From the NCBI GenBank assembly GCA_963701815.1, contig CAVPBN010000039.1, forward strand, positions 100,740 through 164,739: a stretch of 64,000 bases of DNA, given 5' to 3'. Made by a program: the position numbers and the translations under genes. The notes below the pieces were generated by a model, which saw nothing but the letters and a program-made list of their open reading frames with translations, did no database searches and had not been told where the DNA came from. This document shows positions 28,759 to 37,706 of this stretch, piece after piece. Source of the stretch: AP-15 sp963701815 (GTDB taxonomy: Bacteria > Pseudomonadota > Alphaproteobacteria > ATCC43930 > CGMCC-115725). Positions within the stretch are counted from its first letter, which is position 1. Each line of letters opens with the position of its first letter.

Positions 28759-29648
28759 GAGGCTTCCGCCGTCAGCGGCGGTGCGGCGACCACCCGTTGC
28801 CGGTCGCGCAGCAGCCCGAGCAGCCGTCCGAGCGTCGCGCGCAATTCGGCGCGCGGCACGACCATGTCGACCATGCCGTGATCGTAGAGATATTCGGCGC
28901 GCTGAAACCCCTCCGGCAGCTTTTCGCGGATCGTCTCCTCGATGACCCGCGCGCCGGCAAAGCCGATCGTGGCGCCGGGCTCGGCGATGGTCACGTCGCC
29001 GACCATCGCAAACGAGGCCGAAACGCCGCCTGTCGTCGGATCGGTCAGCAGCACGATGTAGGGCAGCCCGGCCTCCTTGACCATGTCGGCGGCGATGATC
29101 GTGCGCGGCATCTGCATCAGCGACAACATGCCCTCCTGCATGCGTGCACCGCCCGAGGCCGGTACCGCGATCAGCGCCGCCTCCTGCATGACCGCGAGCC
29201 GGGCGGCGGCGAGCACCGCCTCGCCGGCGGCGACCCCCATCGATCCGCCCATAAAGCCGAACTCGAAAGCGGCGACGACCGCCGCCTGGCCGCCGATCCG
29301 GCCATGGGCGACGATGACCGCATCGTTGCCCGCGCCGTATGCCCCCTGCCCTTCGCGCAACCGGTCGGCATAGCGCTTGGCATCGCGAAAGCGCAGCGGA
29401 TCGACGATCGTTTTCGGCAATTCGATCCGGGTCGCGGCACCGTCGTCGAACAGGATCTGCAGCCGGCGGGCGGCGCCAATTCGCAGATGGTGGCCGCAAT
29501 TGCGGCAGACTTCGAGATTGGCCTCGAGCTCGCGATGAAACAGCATCTGCTGACAGCCCGGGCATTTCTGCCACAGATTGTCCGGCATCGCCCGCCGCGA
29601 AACCGCGCTGCGGATCTTGGGCAGGACGAAATTGGTCAGCCAGCTCAT
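28755..29648 (-). CDS. accD: Acetyl-CoA carboxylase carboxyltransferase subunit beta
   Basis: A complete 297-residue AccD. The zinc ribbon CPGCQQ...CRNCGHH lies near residues 29-51, followed by the carboxyltransferase core (EFGFMGGSMGVAAGE, ASGGARMQEGMLSLMQM, DPTTGGVSASFA, GFAGARVIEET). With AccA it forms the complex that makes malonyl-CoA for fatty acid synthesis. It is coupled to folC, an order common in Proteobacteria. Confidence 0.97.
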   Translation of the reverse strand: MSWLTNFVLPKIRSAVSRRAMPDNLWQKCPGCQQMLFHRELEANLEVCRNCGHHLRIGAARRLQILFDDGAATRIELPKTIVDPLRFRDAKRYADRLREGQGAYGAGNDAVIVAHGRIGGQAAVVAAFEFGFMGGSMGVAAGEAVLAAARLAVMQEAALIAVPASGGARMQEGMLSLMQMPRTIIAADMVKEAGLPYIVLLTDPTTGGVSASFAMVGDVTIAEPGATIGFAGARVIEETIREKLPEGFQRAEYLYDHGMVDMVVPRAELRATLGRLLGLLRDRQRVVAAPPLTAEAS

Positions 29649-29824
29649 CGTGACGGCCAGACAACGGATACGTTGCGGTCAAATTGGCCCGGATCGCCGA
29701 TCGTCACAATCCCGGCGGCAAAACTTTCCGCGTTGCAGCGTAAACAAATCGCGCTAGGCTCACGCAGCCAGAGGCGACGGCCGAGATCGACGCCGGCCCG
29801 CCATCGAACCGGGAGTATCGGGAG

Positions 29825-30580
29825 ATGGCCGATGTGATGCTGCGAGCCCCCCCGCGCGACCGCCCGCTGATCGAAGGGCCGACCCGTCACGGCAACGAAA
29901 GGCCCCTGCGGGCGCTGCGGCTGCCGATCGGCGTCCTGATTTATCTGGCGGCGCTCGGAATCGTCGCTGCCGCGACCACCGCGGTCTTTTTCGGCAGCGG
30001 ATTTTTTCTGCTGATGAACGCGCCGGCCGAAACCGCCGACGGTGACGCGAAGCGCGGGCCGGCGCCGATCCCGACACTTGTGCAGCCGCCGACCGGGACC
30101 TCCGCCCTCGCCCCCGCGCCGCCGACGACCCCGGCGGCGGAACGGACTGCTTTGCCGCCCAAGCCGGCCGGCATGGGGCCGAAGGGTCTTGCCGAAGCGC
30201 CGAGCGAGCCGGGGCCGGGGACGCCGAGCGAGCCGAATCCGACCGCACCCCCCCAGCCACCGGCGAGCACGCCCGTGCCCGCTGCTGAAATCGCTCGGCT
30301 CCTCGCCCGTGGCGACGCGCTGTTCCACGACGGCGACGCGGCTTCGGCGCGGTTCTTTTACCAGCAGGCCGTCGACGCCGGCGACGGCGAGGCGGCGTTG
30401 CGGATCGGGATGACCTTCGATCCTGTCTTCGCGACGCACCGGGCCAGGCGCAAATGGCGCCCCAACCCCGCAGCGGCGCGCTTTTGGTATCGCCGCGCCC
30501 TCGATCTCGGCGCCGCCGGGGCGCAGCGTCAACTCGATCAGTTCGAACTGAACCAGCTCGTACGGAAATCCGACCGCTGA
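29825..30580 (+). CDS. Membrane-anchored proline-rich protein with TPR/Sel1-like repeats
   Basis: A 251-residue protein. One membrane helix (LPIGVLIYLAALGIVAAATTAVFF, about 33-60) follows a short cytoplasmic tail. A linker rich in Pro, Ala and Gly (about 65-155) leads to two Sel1/TPR-like repeats (ALFHDGDAASARFFYQQAVDAGDGEAALRIG and NPAAARFWYRRALDLGAAGAQRQL). The repeats suggest protein-protein contact in the periplasm. Similar proteins are common near alphaproteobacterial envelope genes; no specific function is assigned. Confidence 0.72.
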   Translation: MADVMLRAPPRDRPLIEGPTRHGNERPLRALRLPIGVLIYLAALGIVAAATTAVFFGSGFFLLMNAPAETADGDAKRGPAPIPTLVQPPTGTSALAPAPPTTPAAERTALPPKPAGMGPKGLAEAPSEPGPGTPSEPNPTAPPQPPASTPVPAAEIARLLARGDALFHDGDAASARFFYQQAVDAGDGEAALRIGMTFDPVFATHRARRKWRPNPAAARFWYRRALDLGAAGAQRQLDQFELNQLVRKSDR

Positions 30581-30612
30581 CCGCCGGCGGCACGCCGCCG
30601 AGCGGATGCGGC

Positions 30613-31236
30613 CTACGCCGCCCAGCTGAACGGCGCGTAGTGTCCGTTGTTGCCCGTGCCGACGAGATCCAGGTCGAGGCCGAAGCCGTGCACGTGGGTC
30701 TCCTTCGATCGCGCCAAGGCCAGGCGGCGGCTCGCCGGATGGCCGGTGTTGTCGATGTAATAGGGTTCGCCGCTGCGGTTGCGCGAGGCGACGCCCTCGA
30801 TTTCGAAGGCGGCGACATCGGGAATCGCGGCTTTGCGGGCGAGGCCGGCCATCGCGAACTCGATCGGTTTGACGGCGACGCCGCGATAATCGCCGACCAG
30901 ATTCTGCCGGATAAAGGCCGGCGGGCCGCCGGCATCGCCGCCGACGATCGTCGTCAACGCCTGGCGCTGGGCCGGGTCGGCGGCGGCGTCGACGACGCCG
31001 GCAAAGACCCAGTCGCCATCGGCCATGATCCTGCCGGAGCGGATCACCAGCGCGAATTTGAGCCCGTCGAGGCTGATGCCGCCGTAACTGCCTTCGTCGA
31101 CGCGGAACACCATCACCGCGATGCAATGATCATGGGTCGCCGCCCCTTGCGGGTTCGTATAGATGCACGGGCAGAGATAATCGCAATTGCAGCTTTCCAT
31201 GTACTCGCCGCGCATCGTCCATTTCTGCTCAGCCAT
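30613..31236 (-). CDS. DUF1326 domain protein
   Basis: A 207-residue protein with the DUF1326 N-terminus GEYMESCNCDYLCPCIY, four cysteines likely to bind metal or form a redox site, and the C-terminal HVHGFGLDLDLVGTGNNGHYAPFSW. Function is unknown. It is 30 bp upstream of the GMC oxidoreductase gene on the same strand, so a shared transcript is possible. Confidence 0.85.
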   Translation of the reverse strand: MAEQKWTMRGEYMESCNCDYLCPCIYTNPQGAATHDHCIAVMVFRVDEGSYGGISLDGLKFALVIRSGRIMADGDWVFAGVVDAAADPAQRQALTTIVGGDAGGPPAFIRQNLVGDYRGVAVKPIEFAMAGLARKAAIPDVAAFEIEGVASRNRSGEPYYIDNTGHPASRRLALARSKETHVHGFGLDLDLVGTGNNGHYAPFSWAA

Positions 31237-31266
31237 GGTTATCCTCCGACCGGAGTCTGTGTCCGA

Positions 31267-32883
31267 TTATGCCGCCAGCCGCTGCCGCGACGCGGCCTTG
31301 ATCATCGCCGCGCCTTTTTCGGCGATCATGATCGTCGGCGCGTTGGTGTTGGTCGAGCTGACCGCCGGCATGATCGAGGCGTCGACGACGCGCAGCGCGT
31401 CGAGCCCGTGCACCCGCAACTCGCTGTCGACGACGCTCATTGCGTGGCTGCCCATCATGCAGCTGCAGCTCGCGTGATAGACCGTCGAGCCGTTGGCCCT
31501 CGCGTAATCCAATAATTCGTCGTCGGTCGCGACACCCGGCCCCGGCATCGTCTCGGCGACGACGTATCGAGCCAATGCGGGTGCGGCAAACAGGCGGCGC
31601 AGGAATTTGAGCCCGCCGACGATTGCCCGACGGTCGGCGTCTTCGGCCAGATAGCGCGGGTTGATCGCCGGCTGCCGGCGCGGGTCGGGCGAGCCGACCA
31701 ATACATAGCCGCGCGACAACGGCCGCATCTGCCATGGGCCGCCGGTGATGCCCGGCTTGTCGTCGAGCTTGCGGATCAGCCCCGGCTTGTAGCTGGCCGG
31801 CGCAAAGACGCACTGCACGTCGGGCGTCGCCGATTCTTCGAGCACCTTGACCGAGGCGGCGCACAGCGACGCGCTGTAGGTCAGCATGCCGGTGCCGGTT
31901 GCGACGTAGCGCAGCACCTCATTGGCAAAGGAGAGGCCGCGGCCGCGCTCGTTCAAGGTCTCGATGCCGCTGACCTCGCACGACATGCGGGCGATGTAAT
32001 GGTCCTGAAAATTATGCCCGACGCCGTCGAGAGCGTGATGTACCGCGATGCCGGCCTTGGCCAGGGTCGCGGGCTCGCCGACTCCGGACAATTGCAGCAG
32101 ATGCGGCGAACCGATCGCTCCGGCCGAAAGGATCACCTCACGGGCCGCGTCGGCCCGTTCGACCGCCCCGCCGCGCTCGAATTCCACGCCGGTCGCGCGC
32201 TTGCCGTCGAACAGCACGCGCCGCACCAGCGCCTTGGTGACGACCCGCAGATTGGGCCGCTTCGAAGCGGGTTTCAGGTAGGTTTGCGCGGCGCTGGCCC
32301 GGCGCCGCCCGCCGCGGGTCTGCTGGCACCAGCCGATGCTGTCGCCGGCGCCCGGCGGCAGATTGTTGACGTCCGGGCGGTATTCGACCCCGAGCTCCTG
32401 CGCCGCAGCGATGATCGCCTGGCAGGCGGCCGGCCGCTCGGTCATCGGCGAGGTGGTCAAAAAGCCGCTCTTGCCGTGCAGATCGCTGGCCTCGCCCTGC
32501 CAGTTCTCGGCCTGCTTGAAATAGGGCAGCACGTCATCCCAGCCCCAGCCGCGATTGCCGAGCTGCGCCCAATGATCGAAATCCTCGGGCTGGCCGCGGA
32601 TGTAGATCAGCCCGTTGATCGAGGACGAGCCGCCCAGCACCCGGCCGCGCGGGTAGACGATCGCGCGGCCGGCGGTGCCGGGATCGGCCTCGGCCTTGAA
32701 CCCCCAGGTCAGGCTCGGGTGATCGAGCAATTTCATGAACCCGACCGGGATGTGGATCAGCGGGTTCCAATCCTGCCCGCCGGCCTCGATCAGCACGACT
32801 CGGGTGCCGGGGTCCTCGGTCAGCCGGTTGGCCAGCACACAGCCGGCCGAGCCGGCGCCGACGATCACGTAATCGGCTTGCAT
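31267..32883 (-). CDS. GMC-family FAD oxidoreductase (choline/alcohol dehydrogenase-like)
   Basis: A complete 538-residue flavoprotein. FAD-binding GAGSAGCVLANRL is at the N-terminus, RVLGGSSSINGLIYIRG near 80-95, and the C-terminal VYHASCSCMMGS with the active-site His region and VVDASIMPAVSSTNTNAPTIMIAEKGA. It oxidises an alcohol of unknown identity. It is a paralogue of the gene at 39315-40943 (similar length, extensive shared motifs, but clearly diverged). No betaine-aldehyde dehydrogenase is nearby, so calling it BetA would be unsafe. Confidence 0.88.
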   Translation of the reverse strand: MQADYVIVGAGSAGCVLANRLTEDPGTRVVLIEAGGQDWNPLIHIPVGFMKLLDHPSLTWGFKAEADPGTAGRAIVYPRGRVLGGSSSINGLIYIRGQPEDFDHWAQLGNRGWGWDDVLPYFKQAENWQGEASDLHGKSGFLTTSPMTERPAACQAIIAAAQELGVEYRPDVNNLPPGAGDSIGWCQQTRGGRRRASAAQTYLKPASKRPNLRVVTKALVRRVLFDGKRATGVEFERGGAVERADAAREVILSAGAIGSPHLLQLSGVGEPATLAKAGIAVHHALDGVGHNFQDHYIARMSCEVSGIETLNERGRGLSFANEVLRYVATGTGMLTYSASLCAASVKVLEESATPDVQCVFAPASYKPGLIRKLDDKPGITGGPWQMRPLSRGYVLVGSPDPRRQPAINPRYLAEDADRRAIVGGLKFLRRLFAAPALARYVVAETMPGPGVATDDELLDYARANGSTVYHASCSCMMGSHAMSVVDSELRVHGLDALRVVDASIMPAVSSTNTNAPTIMIAEKGAAMIKAASRQRLAA

Positions 32884-32920
32884 GGCGGTATCCTTGCGAT
32901 GCGGCGAACCGGCTCGGGGC

Positions 32921-33316
32921 CTATCGCGCTCCGACCTGTTTTACCAGATCCGAATAGGCGAGGAGCCGTGCGTCCGCGGTGTACAGGATCGCCGGTTCGA
33001 TCATCGCCTGCGCAATCAGCAGCCGGTCGAACGGGTCGCGATGAAAGGGCGGCAATTCGGCAACGCGCGCTGCGGCGGCCGAGCCAACCGCCAATTCGAC
33101 AAAACCCGCCTGCAGAGCGGCCTCGCCGATTTCCGCCGGCTGCACCGCAAAATCGGACCGCCGCAGGGCTGCCTTGACGGCGATTTCCCAGATGTTCGCG
33201 GCACTGAAGAGCACGACGTTCTCTTCGGTTTCGAGGGCGGCCAGTGCCGGCTGAGCCAGCCGGCGTCGATCGCCGAGCACCCACAGCAGGACGTGCGTAT
33301 CCAGCAGGATGCGCAT
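32921..33316 (-). CDS. vapC: VapC-like PIN-domain toxin
   Basis: A 131-residue PIN-domain ribonuclease toxin: MRILLDTHVLLWVLG with the first acidic residue, SAANIWEIAVKAAL, and PFDRLLIAQAMIEPAILYTADARLLAY with the C-terminal acidic residues. ATG 33316 overlaps the antitoxin stop (TGATG), so translation is coupled; a TTG two codons upstream is less likely. It would cleave RNA when not bound by its antitoxin. Confidence 0.9.
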   Translation of the reverse strand: MRILLDTHVLLWVLGDRRRLAQPALAALETEENVVLFSAANIWEIAVKAALRRSDFAVQPAEIGEAALQAGFVELAVGSAAAARVAELPPFHRDPFDRLLIAQAMIEPAILYTADARLLAYSDLVKQVGAR

Positions 33317-33552
33317 CAGCAACTTTCGAAGAGATCGAGCACCTCATCGGGCAATGGCGCGTCGAAATCCTCGGGAATGCGCAGCCTTCCTTCGAGACCG
33401 CCGAGCTTCCGCCTGCCCGACCGGGCGGCAAGCGGGCACAACCGAGCCAGCGGCTTGCCGGATTTGGCGATGATGATCTCCTCGCCAGCCGCTGCTGCGT
33501 CGACGAGCCGCGACAGGTGGGTCTTTGCCGCGTGGATATTGACGGTGCGCAA
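33316..33552 (-). CDS. Phd/YefM-family antitoxin (VapB role)
   Basis: A 78-residue antitoxin with the Phd-type N-terminus (VNIHAAKTHLSRLVDAAAAGEEIIIAKSGKPLARL) for DNA binding and a C-terminal acidic segment (FDAPLPDEVLDLFES) that should neutralise the PIN toxin. The start is a TTG at 33552, supported by a GAGGAGAA site; no ATG is available. A 12-bp perfect palindrome lies 18 bp upstream and is a candidate autoregulatory operator. Confidence 0.88.
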   Translation of the reverse strand: MRTVNIHAAKTHLSRLVDAAAAGEEIIIAKSGKPLARLCPLAARSGRRKLGGLEGRLRIPEDFDAPLPDEVLDLFESC

Positions 33553-33570
33553 GGCATTCTCCTCGATCGA

Positions 33571-33582
33571 ACTAAGCTTAGT
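33571..33582. promoter_or_regulatory. Palindromic operator candidate of the toxin-antitoxin operon
   Basis: ACTAAGCTTAGT is a perfect 12-bp palindrome 18 bp upstream of the antitoxin TTG. Phd-type antitoxins usually bind such palindromes over their own promoter. Confidence 0.45.
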
Positions 33583-33792
33583 CCGATGGAACCTGCCTGG
33601 CAATCCTGTCGCGCGAGTTTCACGACGCCCGGCATTGGCAAATTTTTGCCGTCGGTATTCATTGGGGGCGGATAGCGAACCTCTCGGTGACGGACAAAAC
33701 CTCGGCCGGCACCGCGAACCGAAGCCAGGCCGCCGGGCCACCTTCCGCGGATCGTTTAGCAAACCGACGACAGATCGCACGCCTGCCGACGG

Positions 33793-34386
33793 TCACAACG
33801 GATATCTGAAGCAGCTTGCGACATGGTCATTGATCATGCCGACGGCTTGCATATGCGCGTACATGATCGTCGAGCCGACGAACTTGAAGCCGCGCCGTTT
33901 CAGGTCTTTGCTGAAGGCGTCCGATTCCGGCGAAGTCGCCGGAATTTCCGCCAACTCTCTCCGACGATTGACGATCGGCTTACCATCGACAAAAGGCCAG
34001 CTGTAGTTGGCAAACGACCCATATTGTTCTTGAACTTTGAGAAATTGTTGAGCATTGGCGATGGCGGCGCCGATTTTTGCCTTGTTGCGGATGATCCCCG
34101 GATCGTTCATCAGCCGCTGGACATCGCTCTCGCCGAACCGAGCCACGCTTTCCGGTACGAAACCGGCGAAGGCGTTTCTATAGCCTTCCCGGCGTTTCAG
34201 GATCGTCAGCCAACTCAGGCCGGCTTGTGCTCCCTCCAATATCAGAAACTCGAACAGTTTGTTGTCGTCATGTACCGGAACTCCCCATTCCGTGTCGTGA
34301 TAATGGATATAGATAGGATCTGAGAGACACCATCGACAACGCTCTTTTCCATCCGTGATGATAGTTTTGTTTTTTACTTCGGCCAT
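33793..34386 (-). CDS. tag: DNA-3-methyladenine glycosylase I
   Basis: A 197-residue Tag, which removes 3-methyladenine from DNA. Seen are CRWCLSDPIYIHYHDTEWGVPVHDD, FEFLILEGAQAGLSWLTILKRREGYR, IRNKAKIGAAIANAQ and the C-terminal GFKFVGSTIMYAHMQAVGMINDH with the zinc-ligand histidines and a Cys near the end. It has somewhat lower GC than its neighbours. It ends next to the truncated GMC copy; a link between the two is not implied. Confidence 0.95.
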   Translation of the reverse strand: MAEVKNKTIITDGKERCRWCLSDPIYIHYHDTEWGVPVHDDNKLFEFLILEGAQAGLSWLTILKRREGYRNAFAGFVPESVARFGESDVQRLMNDPGIIRNKAKIGAAIANAQQFLKVQEQYGSFANYSWPFVDGKPIVNRRRELAEIPATSPESDAFSKDLKRRGFKFVGSTIMYAHMQAVGMINDHVASCFRYPL

Positions 34387-34420
34387 GACGGCTCCGGGCT
34401 GGTTGGTCGGTCAGGGCGCA

Positions 34421-35057
34421 ATTACGCCGCCAGCCGCTGGCGGGCCTCGGCGAGGATCATCGCCGCGCCCTTCTCGGCGATCATGATCGTCGGCGCATTG
34501 GTGTTGGTCGAGGTCACGGTCGGCATCACCGAGGCGTCGACCACGCGCAGCCCGTCGATGCCGTGCACGCGCAGCTGATCGTCGACGACCGCCGTCGGGT
34601 CTCGGCCCATCTTGCAGGTGCAGGTCGCGTGAAAAACCGTGGACCCGGTCTGCCGGCATAGTCGAGCAGTTCGTCGTCGCCCTGCACCGTCTCCCCCGGC
34701 AGGATCTCGGCGACGAGATAGGGCTTCAGCGCCGACGCCGCGAACACCCGCCGCGCCGCGCGCAGCCCGCCGATTGCCGCGCGGCGGTCGGTCTCTTCGG
34801 ACAGGTAGCGCGGGTTGATCGCCGGCGCCATGTGCGGATCGTTCGATTTGGCCTCGACATAGCCGCGCGACAATGGCCGCATCTGCCACATGCCGCCGGT
34901 CATCCCCGGCCGCTCGTCGAGCCGGCGGATCGGTCCCGGCGCAAAGCTGGCGTTGGCGAACAGGATCTGCACGTCCGGGGTCGCCAATTCCTCCAACACC
35001 TTGACCGAAGCGCAAACCAACGAGGCGGCGTAGGTCAACAGGCCGGTGCCGGCAAAG
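34421..35057. repeat. Direct repeat flanking the copper module, left copy
   Basis: Nearly identical to 39314-39951, in the same orientation, differing by about ten substitutions and one missing base. It bounds a segment of about 4.26 kb (35058-39313). Confidence 0.92.
34422..35057 (-). pseudogene. Truncated second copy of the GMC oxidoreductase gene (3' third)
   Basis: The DNA matches 39314-39951 at roughly 98 percent over about 636 bp, covering the last 212 or so codons of the intact gene at 39315-40943. It has no 5' end: the match stops abruptly at 35057 and is joined to a methyltransferase fragment. A missing G near 34655 (TGCCGGCAT for TGCCGGGCAT in the intact copy) also breaks the frame. 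It cannot encode a functional enzyme. Confidence 0.9.
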
Positions 35058-35249
35058 GTGACGGGTCGATACCGTAGACCTGCTCCACCGCCGGGCCATA
35101 CAGCGGCAAACTAAGACCTGACCCGAGGCCGATTTCCAGCACACGACCAGCGCCGAACTGATCGTGGCCTGCCGATAGCCCGCGAGCCGACTATTCCGCA
35201 TCGCCAGATCAATGAGGATTGGCAAGACCAGCTTACGGCACAATCCCAT
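35058..35249 (-). pseudogene. N-terminal fragment of a class I SAM methyltransferase
   Basis: ATG 35249 follows a GGAGG site and reads MGLCRKLVLPILIDLAMRN. One base later in frame the sequence becomes GRVLEIGLGSGLSLPLYGP and EQVYGIDPS, the SAM-binding motif of a class I methyltransferase. It then ends exactly at the edge of the GMC repeat (35057). Both a frameshift and the loss of the remaining two thirds make it non-functional. It marks a recombination junction. Confidence 0.75.
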
Positions 35250-35309
35250 GTCTGGCCTCCTTTGCTCCTTGGTGACGAGCCGGGCTGGTGAGCGTTGGCC
35301 CCGAAAAGG

Positions 35310-35339
35310 TTGACCGAATTTCATAACGATTCATATCTT
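35310..35339 (+). promoter_or_regulatory. Candidate promoter of the copper module
   Basis: TTGACC (35310-35315), 18 nt, TATCTT (35334-35339). It would put the transcript start at about the ATG at 35345, implying a leaderless or very short-leader mRNA. The match is moderate and no MerR/CueR-type operator was recognised. Confidence 0.35.
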
Positions 35340-35344
35340 CTCGG

Positions 35345-35683
35345 ATGGCGACGGTCTTGAAGCGTTTCCTGACGGTTTGCCTGGCGCTGGCTTTCGTGGT
35401 CGGCGTGACGGCGCAGCTTGTCCCAGCGAGCATGGCCGCGCCGCAGATGACCGCAAGCGCCGATATGGGCGGTGGATGCGCCGAGCCGCAACCACCCTGC
35501 ACAGGGCATATCCCAAACTGTCTCGGCCACGGCGGCTGCATCAGCGCATCAGTTGTTCCGACCTCGTCGGCCACGTTTGCCGTCCCCGTCGAGTGGACAT
35601 CACCCAACTACCACCTTGCGCCCCAGGCGCTCTCTGGAATCTCCGTAGAACCGGAACTCTCTCCACCAATCCTCGCAGCTTGA
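35345..35683 (+). CDS. Small secreted Cys/His-containing protein
   Basis: A 112-residue protein with a clear signal peptide (FLTVCLALAFVVGVTAQLVPASMA). The short mature part has five Cys, three His and Met residues grouped as MGGGCAEPQPPCTGHIPNCLGHGGC. I do not recognise a named family. Position immediately upstream of a multicopper oxidase and DUF411 protein suggests periplasmic copper binding (inference). Confidence 0.65.
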   Translation: MATVLKRFLTVCLALAFVVGVTAQLVPASMAAPQMTASADMGGGCAEPQPPCTGHIPNCLGHGGCISASVVPTSSATFAVPVEWTSPNYHLAPQALSGISVEPELSPPILAA

Positions 35684-35749
35684 GACTGTTCGCAGGCTGA
35701 TTGTGTCCGCCGGCTCACGAAGCCGAGCGGCGGTGACGAGGATTGTCGA

Positions 35750-37168
35750 ATGAGAGTATCGAGACGCGCGCTCGTATTGGGCGCGGGCGCCACTGCGCTG
35801 ACGCGGGCGCTTCCGCTCCGCCATAGCTATGCGAAACCGGCGACCAAGGAATACACGCTCGCCGCGAAGTCGGCGACCGTGAACCTGGCCGGCGACGGGC
35901 ACCGGGACACCGCCGTATGGGCCTATGAGGGCACCGTGCCCGGCCCGGAACTGCGAGTCCGCCAGGGTCAGCCGGTGCGGATCACGGTGGTCAACAAGCT
36001 CGTCGAGGACACGACCGTTCACTGGCACGGCATCCGTCTGGCAAACGCGATGGACGGGGTGCCCGGCTTGACGCAGAAGCCGATACGACCCGGCAGCAGC
36101 TTCGTATATGAGTTCACCCCGCCCGATGCCGGGACGTTCTGGTATCACCCGCACGAGGACACGCTACAACAGCTTGGGCGCGGTCTGGCGGGCGCATTGA
36201 TCGTCGCGGAACCCGAGCGGGTTCCGGGGATCAACCGCGATCTGCTGTGGTTCATCGAGGATTGGCAGGTCGACGACAAGGGGCAAATCGCGGGCGGGTT
36301 CGGCAACCGCATGGAAGCCGGCATGTCGGGCCGCATCGGCAACACCGTCACGATCAACGGGCGCGCTCTCAAGACGGTGCCGGTGAAGTCCGGCGAGCGG
36401 GTGCGTCTACGGCTGGTCAACGCTGCGCTGGCGCGGATCGTCGGGCTACGGTTTGAGGGACACAAGCCGATTGTCGTCGCACACGACGGCCAGCCCTGCG
36501 ACCCTTATCCGCCCGAAGGCGGTCGGGTCGTGCTCGGGCCGGCGATGCGTGCCGACGTGATTCTCGACATGACCGGAAATCGCGGCCAGAGCTATCGGGT
36601 CATCGACGACTACTACAGCGACCTCGCCTACAACCTTCTTGATCTGGCCTACGACCCCACCGAGCCGGTCAGAACACCATCAGCAGACCCGCCGCCCAAG
36701 CTGCCGGTCAACCCTCTACCCGAACCCGACCTCACCGCCGCCGAGCGACATGAGATCGTGCTGCAAGGCGGGATGATGGGCGGGATGGGAATGATGGGCG
36801 GGGGCGGCTCGGGAATGATGGGCCACGGCGGCGCGACCTGGGCGATGAACGGCATGTCGATGACCGGCGACGGCCAGCCGAACATGCCGCCGCTCTTTGC
36901 CATCCAGCGCGGCAAAAGCTGCGTGCTGGCGCTGCGCAACGAAACGATGTGGTGGCACCCGATGCACCTGCACGGGCACAGCTTCCGGGTCGTCAGCCGC
37001 AACGGAGAGCCAAATCCGCGCAAGGAATGGCGCGACACGGTGCTTATCCCGCCGCGCGAGAGCGCCGATCTCGCCTTCGTCGCCGACAACCCCGGCGACT
37101 GGATGTTCCACTGCCACGTCACCGACCATCAAGAGGCCGGGATGATGGGCGTCATTCGCATCTCGTAG
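35750..37168 (+). CDS. Periplasmic multicopper oxidase (CueO/CopA-like)
   Basis: A 472-residue oxidase with a Tat-type signal (VSRRALVLGAG). All copper motifs are present: HWHG near residue 90, HPH near 131, HPMHLHGH near 404, and HCHVTDHQEAGMM near 452 containing the type-1 Cys and axial Met. A Met-rich loop (MMGGMGMMGG...MMGHGG, about 343-360) is as in Cu(I)-oxidising CueO enzymes. It likely oxidises Cu(I) to less toxic Cu(II) in the periplasm. It is followed by DUF411 and thioredoxin-like genes with 21-22-bp gaps. Confidence 0.92.
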   Translation: MRVSRRALVLGAGATALTRALPLRHSYAKPATKEYTLAAKSATVNLAGDGHRDTAVWAYEGTVPGPELRVRQGQPVRITVVNKLVEDTTVHWHGIRLANAMDGVPGLTQKPIRPGSSFVYEFTPPDAGTFWYHPHEDTLQQLGRGLAGALIVAEPERVPGINRDLLWFIEDWQVDDKGQIAGGFGNRMEAGMSGRIGNTVTINGRALKTVPVKSGERVRLRLVNAALARIVGLRFEGHKPIVVAHDGQPCDPYPPEGGRVVLGPAMRADVILDMTGNRGQSYRVIDDYYSDLAYNLLDLAYDPTEPVRTPSADPPPKLPVNPLPEPDLTAAERHEIVLQGGMMGGMGMMGGGGSGMMGHGGATWAMNGMSMTGDGQPNMPPLFAIQRGKSCVLALRNETMWWHPMHLHGHSFRVVSRNGEPNPRKEWRDTVLIPPRESADLAFVADNPGDWMFHCHVTDHQEAGMMGVIRIS

Positions 37169-37189
37169 CAATCAACCGGGAGAACGATC

Positions 37190-37684
37190 ATGCAAAACTT
37201 GAAATACACGCTTAACCGCCGCGCGGCGCTGACGATGCTGGTCGGAGGGGCCGGCAGCGCCGCGCTGATCGGCGGGTCAACCGGCGTCATCGTGTCGAGC
37301 GCCGGCGCCGCGCCGAGCCGGGGGGACGTGACCCTCTACAAGAATCCGCAATGCGGCTGCTGCGAGGGCTATGCCGACTACCTGCGCGACAACGGTTTCA
37401 AGGTGAAGGCGATCCCGACCAACGACCTGACCGTGATGGGGCAGAAATACGGCATCCCGGACGGCTTGCAGCCCTGCCACATTTCCCTGATCGGCGGCTA
37501 CGTCGTGGGCGGTCATATCCCGATGGAAGTCATCGACCGGCTGCTGGCCGAGAAGCCAAAGGTCGTCGGTATCAGTTTGCCTGGAATGCCCGAGGGGACG
37601 CCAGGGATGCCCGGCAACAAACCCGGCCCTCTGGACATCTATGAGATCGGCAGCAATCCGCCGAAGGTCTACGCGACCATCTAA
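37190..37684 (+). CDS. DUF411 metal-binding protein
   Basis: A 164-residue exported protein (N-terminal RRAALTMLVGGAGSAALIGG signal, possibly Tat). The DUF411 core reads VTLYKNPQCGCCEGYADYLRDNGF, with a CGCC metal or redox motif, and continues to GGYVVGGHIPMEVIDRLLAEKP. DUF411 proteins are regularly encoded with copper-resistance genes. A copper-binding or thioredoxin-like role is probable. It starts 21 bp after the multicopper oxidase gene. Confidence 0.9.
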   Translation: MQNLKYTLNRRAALTMLVGGAGSAALIGGSTGVIVSSAGAAPSRGDVTLYKNPQCGCCEGYADYLRDNGFKVKAIPTNDLTVMGQKYGIPDGLQPCHISLIGGYVVGGHIPMEVIDRLLAEKPKVVGISLPGMPEGTPGMPGNKPGPLDIYEIGSNPPKVYATI

Positions 37685-37706
37685 TCGGATCGGCGACCGC
37701 AGCCCG

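Noticed and set aside
27385..29682. A 765-codon minus-strand open frame that seems to fuse accD and folC
   Set aside because: The first part is a shadow of accD in another frame, and the end is past the folC frameshift. The true genes overlap by a few bases in different frames.
31267..32883. Naming the GMC oxidoreductase betA (choline dehydrogenase)
   Set aside because: No betB, betI or choline transporter is nearby, and GMC substrates cannot be told from these motifs.
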